Assembly: GCA_000750105.3 (NCBI GenBank)
Contig: JPHH03000047.1
Location: 124,001 to 188,000 of the forward strand
DNA: 64,000 bases
Source of the DNA: Tolypocladium sp. Sup5 PDA-1
Lineage: Eukaryota; Ascomycota; Sordariomycetes; Hypocreales; Ophiocordycipitaceae
Direction of reading: 5' to 3'
The notes below the pieces were generated by a model. It made no database searches. It saw only the letters and a list, made by a program, of their open reading frames with translations, and had not been told where the DNA came from. Below, one piece after another: positions 31,985-41,800 of this stretch; within the stretch, counting starts at the first letter, position 1, and each line of letters opens with the position of its first letter. The position numbers and the translations under genes were made by a program.

Positions 31985-32783
31985 ATGGCGACCATCCCGA
32001 GATACGAGATCGGAAACCACATCACAGGCATACGGGATCATGATTATGAGGCTAGTTTCACTGTCCGCCGAAATGGCAAAGTCTTTTACATTTACATCAA
32101 GCCCTCTGAGTTTGTCAACTCCCCCAAAATGACCAAAAAGTACTTGGCGTACCTTGCGGTGCTTCAATCAGGGGAAGAGGTATTTGGCGACATCTACGAC
32201 ACCGATGTCTATCAGTGGATCATGACTCCCACTGTTCGTCGAACTCGCTCCCGATCCACCATGCGAACCAAAGGGTGCCAGGCTCACTCTGAAAGAGCAC
32301 CTTTTCCCGGAATATTTCGTTTTTTCTCTTGACATCATTGACGAAAAAAGGTGTCCTCGCCGTATCCACAGGAAAGCACCGCCATCTCGGCCGTCTTTCG
32401 TTCGCTTCGATGACGACTCTCTTGACGAGCTGGAGGAGTGGACAGCTCTTTACGATCCCAAGGGAATCACCTTAAGCTTCAACAACCCTGAGGACGCGCT
32501 CTTCAAGCAACCAAATAAGGTTCTCATCGAAAACAACACGATCGAATGTTGCTTCAAACCTTGTCACTCTAAGCTTCAGATTATACGGGAGCTCAGGACC
32601 TACAGGACGATAGCGGCGACCGGTCTAGACCGCCAACTGAACCTATGCAGCCTCCATGGCGTCGTCATGGACGACCAGGACTTCATCATTGGCATTTTAT
32701 TGACGTATATTGACTGCGGTGCGGTCCCACTGTCATTTCTTAGTCGCAGAAACTATGGCTGGAGATGCTATGGGTATGGCTAA
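31985..32783 (+). pseudogene. Fungal protein-kinase-like gene, frameshifted and truncated
   Basis: An ATG at 31985 opens MATIPRYEIGNHITGIRDHD and runs to about 32235 (DTDVYQWIMTPTV). There an apparent one-base insertion shifts the frame. The protein continues as ELAPDPPCEPKGARLTLKEH, then CCFKPCHSKLQIIRELRTYR, then LCSLHGVVMDDQDFIIGILL and TYIDCG, before a premature end at 32781-32783. This is the N-terminal and hinge part of fungal orphan kinase-like proteins (hinge LLTYIDCG). The catalytic HxD/D-x-K-xx-N and DFG segments that should follow are missing. The gene diverges from the phosphorylase/ULD gene across about 0.8 kb. A two-exon reading is unlikely because both frames abut. Confidence 0.7.
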
Positions 32784-33737
32784 ACTAAGGAAGTTCATAT
32801 TTCCATCAGAATCAGGATGAAGACTGAGATTGCATAGATACAGATAATAACTTGATGGTCGCAGTGATTGACCCGTTCAGGCTAGCTATCCTTTCCTACC
32901 AGTTCCCACTGCTCGTGTGTCTGCGTCGGCAACTCATGAGACGAGGCTCGGAATGGATTTCGCTGCGTCATGTGCTTATCAAGGCCCTCGTTGCCGATGC
33001 GCTGGGAGGAGCCAGGACTGCTTCATCGTTGGCAAGTTTGTTGGCCATCTAGAGGCAGTAGCCTGTCTGTACATCAGAAACACATCAAGGGATATGCCCA
33101 TGACCACGTATGATGCAGGGTTGTTAGCCCTCGCTGCCGACTTTCACCTAAGAGGCGCTGGCGGCGGGGCTCAATCTAAGGTACCTTAGGTCCACGGATA
33201 GTCACAAACACCATCAATCATCACCTGCGACGCCGGATTAGTCGTTTGCCTCCAAGACGTTTGCTTCCGTGGCCTCTTGTTCGCTGCAAGGCAACGCCGC
33301 CCTCCAGGTGGCAGGCCACGATGCCCTCACCACCAACAGCCGTTGAAAAAACAGCATCTAAATGTAGCTGCGTCTTAGAATTGCATCCTTCGCTTGGGAT
33401 GCTGCACCGACCCGGCACTCTCCCGTGGACGGGCCGGCGCTGGATCCACTGTCTGGCGCTGCAGGCCCGGCTCTGCCCCGCAGCGGCGCCGTAGTATTAG
33501 CCAAAGAGGCAATGCGTTCACTGGGGGGCCGGGGCTCTGCCGCAGGGTCTTGCCAAGACGGAAGTCATTCACAGGTGACGCGTTTCTGCGGACCGAAGCA
33601 GGGTGATGCGACATCACCTTCATGTATGTTATCCTTCTTCCCGTGAATATTATCATATTTAGTTATTTATTTACTTGCTTATTTACTTCAACTGCCCGTC
33701 ATGTCCTCCAATCCGCCGGTTCGGAACAATGACCGCA
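32784..33737. other. Intergenic, no gene seen
   Basis: No catalytic remainder of the kinase-like relic was found here. The end is AT-rich (TTATTTATTTACTTGC-type run near 33660), next to the 3' end of the ATPase gene. Confidence 0.5.
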
Positions 33738-36700
33738 TCACCAAGCTATCTTGGCCACGGGTCCGTTGGGCCAAAGGCGGACGACCAGCTTCCGGATCTC
33801 GTCCATGCAAAGCACCGCAAGTGCCAGCGGGATCGGAATGACCCAAAACTCAATGGGGACCGACGCCGTGCCGAACAGAGTCTGGATGCCTGGCACCTCC
33901 GTGACGAAGACGGCAATGACAAGGCTGATGAGCATGCTCAGGAGCAGCCATGGGTTCCGCCTCTTCTTGGTCACCGGGTCGGCCTGCAGGATGCTCAGAC
34001 GGCGGTTTCGCACCGCCAAGATGTTGCCCCATTGCAGGATAACCAGCGTCACAAAGTAGACACATTGGCCAGTCAAATTGAACTGCGTCAGCTCCTCCGT
34101 CGTGTATCCATGAAAGCCGTCCGTGTACCCCTCAAACAAGAAGAACATTTCCCGGACCGGAATGCCAGCCTTTTTCCAAAAGTAAAGGAAGAACATGGAA
34201 TGGGCAATGAGCGTCTCCATGGTTCCCGTGAACAGGTAGGCCTGGATGTATATCTTGGCGGTGATGAGGTGGTCTCGCTTGTGGTTGCGTGGCGGCAGGG
34301 AGAGAAGGTCGAATTCCTCCTTCTCCATGATGAGCGACAGCGACAGGAACAGATCGGTGAAGACACAGATGATGATCATGAGGAACGCGCTCAGCGGCAG
34401 CGGCACGCCGAAGAAGACGTTCAATATGACGGGCCAGATCTCGGACCAACTACCTGCCGGCAGCAGGTAGGCAATGACCTTTTGCAGGTTCTGGAACACA
34501 AGACGGCCCAGGCGAATGGCCTCGATGATGGAGTCGAATTTGTCCAACAGGATGAGATCCGCGGCCTCGATGGCCACGTCGCTGCCGGTCACGACGGCGA
34601 CACCAACATCGGCGGCCCGCAGCGCCGGTGCGTCGTTGACGCCGTCTCCGGTGACTGCGACGACGTTGTCTCGCTTGCGAAACTCGTTTACGATGCGCAG
34701 CTTCTGCTCAGGCGTCGTGCGTGCGAAGACAATCTCTTCATATTCACACACAATGTCCCAGTCCCCCAGCGCCAGCGTCGCCAGCGACGGCCCCTCGAGG
34801 AGGAGGCTACGCCGGTCGCCGTTGGCTCGCGAATCGCGCAAGGCCTCGGCCGACAGCCCCAGCTTCGACCTGATCGTTTCCGCCGTATCGGGATCCGCCT
34901 CTCCTGTGAAGATGCCAGTGTTGCGAGCGATGGCCGCAGCCGTGAGGCCATAGTCGCCGGTGACCATGAAGAACCTTGCGCCCGCGCGGCGGCACTCGGC
35001 GACGGTCGTCGCCGTCTCGGGTCGGGGAGGATCAATGATGCCGAGGATACCAACCACGGTGAGATCGCTCATGGCATTGCGGGCAACTTCGTCGCTAAAG
35101 GCATTGGTGTTCAGGGCTTGGGTCGGGCTCATCGTCTTCTCGCAGAGAACAATGACGCGCTCCGCATTCTTCGACAGCGTGTCCTGGTAGTGCTTGAAGG
35201 CGGCCCTGGCGGAGGCATCCAAGTCCTGAACCGAGTTCGACTTGCGGGACCAGTACTTGGTGCAAGCAGGCAAAAGCACGTCGGGGGCGCCCTTGACGAA
35301 GACGCGGTAGTCCTTTGCGGTCTCGTCCGTCACAGATTCGCGGTGCATGGTGAGCATCCACTTGTTCTTGGAGTTGAACGGAACCTGGAACACTCGCGGC
35401 AGCATCGTCGCCTCCTTTTCGCTCCTCCTTGTTGTCGAAGCGAACCTGAGGACGGCAGCGTCAGTTGCGTTGCCTTGGACCTGTCGGTTGGCGACGGGCA
35501 GGTGGACGGAGGCCGGGTCAAAGGTCGCATCGTTGCAGAGCAAGGCGGCTTGATACAGCTTCATGATGCACGCCTCCGTGTTGTCGCTATCCAAGTTGTA
35601 TTGAAAGTCGGAAAGCGCAACTGCCTCGTCGATGAAGGATGCCGAGTTGACGTGCATCTGGTTCTGCGTCAGGGTGCCGGTTTTGTCGGAGCAAATGACG
35701 TTGACGCAGCCGAGCGTTTCGACGGTCGAAAGGCCCTTGGGCAGGATGCTGACAGCCTTCATGCGGCGGGCAACCATCATGAGGGTCAGGGCGACAGCAA
35801 CAGGCATACCTTCGGGGATGAAAGCGACGACGCAGCCCATGACGTTGTTGAGCATGGCAACGACGTTCATGTAGGCGAAATGGTCGCGCCTCAGCCAGCC
35901 GACCCAGGTGAAGAGAATCAGCAACGCCAGGACGATTGTCAGGCAGATAATGATGCGGACGAAGCGCCAAATCTCCTTCTGGATCAAGGTCGGGCGCTCC
36001 TCGGCAGAGGCCGTAGCCTTGGCGATGCGTCCCATGACTGACCGGGCTCCCGTCAAGACGACCATGCCGACACCGCTACCGTTCACCACCAGCGTTCCCA
36101 TGAGCGCGATGTTGCGGCTCTCGAGGAAGTTTTGATCCGTCACGTCAACCGCGCCCTCGACCTCGTCCGACTCGCCCGTCAGGACGGCGCGGTCGAACCT
36201 GATATCGCCGGAATGGCTCAGGAGGCGGAGGTCGGCCGGCACCTTGTTGCCGATCTGGAGAGTAACAATATCGCCGGCGACAAGCTCGGTCGCCGGCAGC
36301 TTCTGCAACTTTCCCTCGCGGAGCACGAGGGCTTCGGACGGCAAGAGATCGGTAATCGACTTCATGGTCCGCTGGGTCGACCAGTCCTGGAAGGCCGAGA
36401 AGCCGGCCTGAAGCATGATGACGATGATGACCAGGATGGCGAGGGCGAGGTTGGTGGCGGATGGAGGGTCGCTCAGGGGCCTCCAGCAGATGAAGAAGAT
36501 GACGACGCCCACCCAGAGGACCGAGCAGAAGCCGCCAAAGACGTACCCGAGAATCTTCTTGGTGTAGTTGGTCTTGGCCCTGGGGAGCGTGTTCCTGCCA
36601 TCGCGCTGGAGTCTGTTGGCCGCCGAATTGTCCGACAGGCCCTGGTCCTTGGCGACGTTGAGCTGCTGGCAGATCTGGTCGACGTTGAGCTCGTGGTAGT

Positions 36701-37043
36701 TGAGGTTTGCAAAGTAGTCCTGGTCGTCCTTCTTGATGGCCTTGGCGTCTCCCGAGGCGTCGGTGTCGACGTTGCGAGACTCGGCGACGTGGATGGACAG
36801 CGTGCGGTATTCGATCTGGACGCCCGAGTAGGGCGAGTTGGGGAGGTTGGCGCGGGAGATGGAAGAGGTCCTGCTCAAGGAGCGCCTGCGGGATCTCGAT
36901 CGAGAAGTCGCATCTCTGTCGCGGCCGGCAGCCCTGCCGCGGCCGGCACGGACATTGCTTTCGGGATCGAAAGTGATGCGCATGTCGCGGTCGGCCGCCT
37001 CCACGTCCTTGTCCGCCGCGTCTGGAGTCGTTTCGTCGGCCAT
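33738..37043 (-). CDS. P-type cation ATPase, type IIC (Na,K-ATPase alpha-like)
   Basis: A 1101-aa single-exon ATPase. The start at 37043 (MADETTPDAADKDV) follows an open but unconserved stretch. Residues 30-75 are Arg/Ser-rich and probably cytosolic. Core motifs are TGES (289-292, actuator), PEGMP (410-414, M4 ion site), DKTGT with phosphorylated Asp453, KGAPD, MVTGD and TGDGVNDAPAL. About ten membrane helices are expected; M5-M6 reads LLPAGSWSEIWPVI and then IICVFTDLFLSLSLIMEKEE. Overall order and the C-terminal hydrophobic bundle match fungal relatives of animal Na,K-ATPase alpha. It should pump Na+, K+ or H+ across the plasma membrane. No beta-subunit gene is seen. The M6 site keeps only one of the two Asp residues of the animal pump, so ion preference cannot be assumed. 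Confidence 0.95.
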   Translation of the reverse strand: MADETTPDAADKDVEAADRDMRITFDPESNVRAGRGRAAGRDRDATSRSRSRRRSLSRTSSISRANLPNSPYSGVQIEYRTLSIHVAESRNVDTDASGDAKAIKKDDQDYFANLNYHELNVDQICQQLNVAKDQGLSDNSAANRLQRDGRNTLPRAKTNYTKKILGYVFGGFCSVLWVGVVIFFICWRPLSDPPSATNLALAILVIIVIMLQAGFSAFQDWSTQRTMKSITDLLPSEALVLREGKLQKLPATELVAGDIVTLQIGNKVPADLRLLSHSGDIRFDRAVLTGESDEVEGAVDVTDQNFLESRNIALMGTLVVNGSGVGMVVLTGARSVMGRIAKATASAEERPTLIQKEIWRFVRIIICLTIVLALLILFTWVGWLRRDHFAYMNVVAMLNNVMGCVVAFIPEGMPVAVALTLMMVARRMKAVSILPKGLSTVETLGCVNVICSDKTGTLTQNQMHVNSASFIDEAVALSDFQYNLDSDNTEACIMKLYQAALLCNDATFDPASVHLPVANRQVQGNATDAAVLRFASTTRRSEKEATMLPRVFQVPFNSKNKWMLTMHRESVTDETAKDYRVFVKGAPDVLLPACTKYWSRKSNSVQDLDASARAAFKHYQDTLSKNAERVIVLCEKTMSPTQALNTNAFSDEVARNAMSDLTVVGILGIIDPPRPETATTVAECRRAGARFFMVTGDYGLTAAAIARNTGIFTGEADPDTAETIRSKLGLSAEALRDSRANGDRRSLLLEGPSLATLALGDWDIVCEYEEIVFARTTPEQKLRIVNEFRKRDNVVAVTGDGVNDAPALRAADVGVAVVTGSDVAIEAADLILLDKFDSIIEAIRLGRLVFQNLQKVIAYLLPAGSWSEIWPVILNVFFGVPLPLSAFLMIIICVFTDLFLSLSLIMEKEEFDLLSLPPRNHKRDHLITAKIYIQAYLFTGTMETLIAHSMFFLYFWKKAGIPVREMFFLFEGYTDGFHGYTTEELTQFNLTGQCVYFVTLVILQWGNILAVRNRRLSILQADPVTKKRRNPWLLLSMLISLVIAVFVTEVPGIQTLFGTASVPIEFWVIPIPLALAVLCMDEIRKLVVRLWPNGPVAKIAW

Positions 37044-38861
37044 GTCAGTCACAAGTGATATGCAGGTCGCCGAGACAACTTTGATTATGCCGCGCAGGGT
37101 CTCTGTATGACAACGCTGGATGCAACGTCGGGGAAATGTATCGAGACAACAGGGAACCTTGCCGAGGGAGTGCGTCAGGAATGTTGGTGCAACGCGGCCT
37201 GTTGGTGTTGACAACTACCACACGGAGTGACTGGATGATGTGCAGACTGCAGAGCGTGAGGGCAGGCAAGGGACCAGACGGTGAGGGCCCCCCGGCGTCT
37301 TCCCTTTTATTCCCATGTTGGCGATGTACCGTGACAAGGCTTCAACGTCCCGTGCGGTAATTTGACTCTGGCCAATAGCCACCCGCGTCTCTCTACGTAG
37401 AGTTTCGAGGCCATGAACTGGCGTAACAAATGCCGCATATATCCAGAGACAACGGGCGATATCGAGGAACCAACCACATGGCCGACATTACGTTGGCATT
37501 GCCTGTTTGGGCATGGACAAACGCCAGCCCGTGTCAGCTCCGTGGCTACTGCGGCAAGGCCGCCGAGGCCCCCAAAAAGGCCCAAAAGGCCCCTCGGCTC
37601 CATTCACCTGACAGCACACTGGTGGGCCTATCGTACTGGAAATTTGCCGAAGCGACATGAATCCATCATGTCTGCTTCGAGCTCGCTCCGAGGAGTCAAC
37701 TCACACGCAGTCCAGACCATTCTACGGACTAGGCTGCGCGGATCAGCACGGCAGGGAGGCCTCACAGCCTCGCTCGTTGAGTCGAATGGGAGCAAGACGG
37801 GCTGATGCCGGCTACCCGCAGCGGGCATCCGGCCGTGAGGGAATTTCTGCCGCCGCCCGCAAGCGAGCCGGAGCTGATCCAAATTTGCCTTTGCAGCAGA
37901 AACGGAAGCGCAAGTATCAACCACCTCTGCCGTGGCCCGTGATACTTGCTGCGCCAGACAAGACGGCCCAAATGTCCCACCGGCCTGCGCTCCGGGCAGC
38001 GCCTGCTCAGGGCGCCCCAGTTTCTGGCAGTTTGTCCTTCAATCAAATCGTCAACTAGACAAGAATTTTCTACAAGACCAGCCACATTTCCGCGACGAAA
38101 TTTTCTCGAGGGTCCGTCTCGACCGCCATCCATGACACTGTCATGATACGGGCTTGACAGCCTGAGTCGGCTGCGGAAAATTTGAGCGGTCTGATGTCAT
38201 CTGGCGCTGAGCCCCCTGGGGCGCAACCAACACCAGGGGGCTCTGGGTCATTCCAGGCCCCCGGCCGTCACACCCTCATCGTTTGATGATGAAAACGGAT
38301 TGCCACATTGTATCCGTACTCGGTACAATGCGATGCAGGTGTGGCGGGATGCACGTGGGATCGTGGCATCACGCCTGTAGGGACTATGCCGCGCCCTGCC
38401 GTGCATGATATGAGGGGATTTTCCCTTGCCGCACCAGCTGGGTGCGTCCCGCGGCCGTCCGGTTCCATCGTGCCGCATCATCATCGCCTCCTGTTTGGCG
38501 AGGCCGCGAGATGCACGAGCCGAACTGCATGCAGCGCTGGCGCCACCGGCGCGGCTGCACAATATTCTGACGGTACGGCTTCCTGTTGGTAGGTCTTCCA
38601 ATATATTGACTGAGGCATTTCGTTGCCAAGGGTGCATATGCTACGAAGTACGCGTGCGATTTATGACGGTGTTGCCGCTCGCCGGGGGCTGTGTGCGACA
38701 GTCTGGCGATGGAGCCGTGAGGGTGTCGGCGTCTCCCGCCATGCCAGCTTCATGTTCACATGCTGCCCACGCCACGATGTGTGCATCCACGAAAAGCACG
38801 GAGCGGTACGAAGTACTCGTACGGATGGTCTGTGCACGCACGATCTGATGCCAAGCTTTCG
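37044..38861. other. Intergenic, no gene seen
   Basis: The promoter side of the ATPase gene and the 3' side of the ABCC transporter. There are no family-like frames. It contains the strong inverted repeat listed next. Confidence 0.5.
38209..38243. repeat. Perfect 11-bp inverted repeat
   Basis: GAGCCCCCTGG (38209-38219) and CCAGGGGGCTC (38233-38243) pair perfectly around a 13-nt loop. The GC-rich hairpin lies about 620 bp past the stop of the ABCC gene and 1.2 kb before the ATPase start. It could be structural, a protein-binding dyad or a transposon scar. Confidence 0.7.
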
Positions 38862-41800
38862 TTAAGCCCTATATAGCTTGGCAAGTTCTCCACCCGCCGC
38901 TATCAGGGCTGCCGGTTCCCCAAACTCCAGCACGGCCCCGTCATCCAACACGGCGACTCTGTCGTAGCATGTAATATGCCTCAGCCGATGCAAAATGGCC
39001 ACAACGGTGGACTCCCTGAACTCGGAGTCGATGATCCCTTGGATGACGGACTCTGTCTCGCCGTCCAGGCTGCTCGGCGTCAACATTCTCGGTCCACCTG
39101 CGGGAAGGGTCATGGCGCACTCACTTGCTCGTGGCCTCGTCCACGATCAAAATCGGCGACTTCTTGACGATTGCGCGGGCGAAGCAAAGGAGTTGCTTCT
39201 GGCCGGCAGACCAGCTGGCCGCATCCATTTCCTTGTCCAGCCCGCCCTGCTCTGCGAGAAGCGGCCACAGGCTCACCCGCCCCAGGGCGAGAATGAGCTC
39301 CGCGTCCGAACCGGTGCCCGGTGGGTCGATGTTGGACCGAACAGTCCCCGGGAAGAGAAACGGATCCTGAGACACAACGTTAACCCGTGCTCGCAGGTAT
39401 TCGCATGGCAAATCCGATATGTCGACGCCGTCGATGCGAATCTGCCCTTCTCTCAAGTCCATCAGCTTCAGGAGGCACATGACGAGTGAACTCTTCCCGC
39501 AGCCCGACCGGCCGCAGATTGCAATGTGCTGCTGATGCTGCACCGACATGACGATGCCTTTGAGAACTGGGTCTGCGTCCGGCCTGCGCGACGAGTCAAT
39601 ACTTGCGGTCACTCGCATACCCGCTCGAGGAGCACTCGCCGGTAGCTGGCGACCACGCCGGCAAACTCAAGTGTTCCAGCTTGTGGCCACTCCGCAGACA
39701 CGTTCGCAGTCATTCCCGCGCTCTCCTCGCGTTCAGTCTCGCACACAAATCGCTGCACTCGAGCGACAGCTCCGACGCTTGACTCCAGCTTCGTCCAGGC
39801 CTGGATGAGGCGCGCCAACGTTTCGCTGAACCCCACGACCATCACCAGGCTGACACCCACGCTCCCAGCACTGAACTTGTCCTTCCAGACAACGATTGTG
39901 GTGACGAGGATAGCTGCAAGCGCAGCTACTATGCAGTCTAGTACAAACCCGAGCCAGTCCTGGATGCAGCTCTGCATGTATGCGGGCCGCTGCGATGCGT
40001 CGATTAGGCCATACTGGCGCTCCATGTAGTCCTCTCGCCAGCCAAAAGCGCGAATAGTCATCGCACCGGCGACTGATTCAGTAAAGTGCGTATACAATGG
40101 TGCTTGAGCTTCGATTCCCAGCAGCCGGACCTGGCGGGACGTCTGGAGATAGAAGCGTTGCAGGACATATAGCGCGATGCCGAACACTGGAATGGCCGCC
40201 CCGAGGTACTGGGAGAACACTGCGAGCACGATTACTTGTCCCAGACACGAGAACACGGCTGCAGGGCGTACTTTGTAAATATCTTTGCAGCTCGCTGGAG
40301 GGCGAAAGCTTACCAGATGTGCAGTTTACCATTGCCGTCGGCAAATCCATGTCAATGAGCTCCATGTCCTGGCTGAATCTAAGCACACGGGGGTTAGAGT
40401 TCTCTCGGGGCCAGTGTCAGACTCGGCACCCACCGATTGAGAAGGGTTCCTGTGTCTGTGGTGGCAAAGAAGCGGAATGGTGCCCTAGCTATGCGTGTAA
40501 GTGCGCGTTCGCTGACCAACATCGGACTTGCAAGGGGCGTGCGCACCTGATAGTAGCGTCGAGAAGATCGGAGTGTAGCTGCAGAGCCGAGTTGGATATA
40601 ATCGAAACGAATCCAAACCTGTTTGCTCGCCGTGAGCTGCTCATCTTCCATGCATGTGTCAACCAAGGGTAACTTACCAGGCCGTAATACAAGCGCTAAT
40701 CGTGCCAAGGATGCCGATTGTTGCGTAGACACCCAAGTACATTCCCACGTCCCTGCCTGGCTGTACAGTATTAGCGCCTGACCACCACTTGACCCAGATA
40801 GCTGTCAACTTGGTTAGCCTTCAGCTCTCCTGGAGCTTGGTGACATGTGTAAGCTTTCTTACTCGAGAATTCTGTGCAGAATGTCCAAAACATCATGAAG
40901 CCGACAAACAAGGCCACAGAGACACGGCCAGAGCAGGCGAGGTAGTACTTGTACACCGACATGTCTCCTTTCTTCCGCCTTGCATCAGCAGGTGGGTTGT
41001 CAAGTTTCTCGCCTTCTTCGGCGGACAAATCGTGCTCTTGTCGAGAAATCTCTGGGTCCTCGGGTCTTTTTCTTTCCTCGGCGGCTTCATGTTGGGGTTC
41101 ATCGTGGGGCACGGATGTGACTCCGAGTTTCTGTAGGTGGCCATCGCCTTGGGGCAGGTCCTCGGGAGTCCCAGACTCTATAACTTTGCCTTTATGGAGA
41201 ATCAAAACTTTATCTGCAAGGGCCATTATATCGCCTGTGCGGCAAAGTTGGCGGCCGGTCAGTGGCGGGGATCAAGGATGGCATTGGATAGTACTCACGG
41301 CTGTGGGTGGCCACAACCACGGTCGTCTGTTGTCCGCGCAAGGCACCTCCCTTTCCGATCAGACGACGCGAGACTCTATGGGCGGTACGGGCATCCATGC
41401 CACTGAACACGTCATCGAGAAAGATGGTTCCTCGTTTGGCATAAACAGCGCGAGCCAATGCCTCCACAGGTCACGACTATATGAGCGTCATTGCGATATG
41501 ATGACAGGAGAAATGGCATGGCACTTACTATGCGTTGCCTCTGGCCGCCGCTTAAAGTTAGGCCTTTGCTGCCTACTGGGGTAAGATCCCTCTTCCAAAG
41601 CTGGTCGACGTCCTTCTCGAGGTCGCAAGCAATCATGACACTTGCGTACCAAGCTTGGTCGTAGGTCGACGTGCCGATGACATTCTGACGAATTGTTCCA
41701 TTTTCTAGCCACGGTTGTTGAGAGCAGTATGCCACGGCTCCGATTCCATTTGTCGTGGGTGCGCTTTTGTCAGGCACTGGTGATATGGAACTCAGCTCGC

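Noticed and set aside
33675..36041. 788-codon plus-strand ORF
   Set aside because: An antisense shadow of the P-type ATPase; GC-rich coding sequence leaves the opposite strand open.
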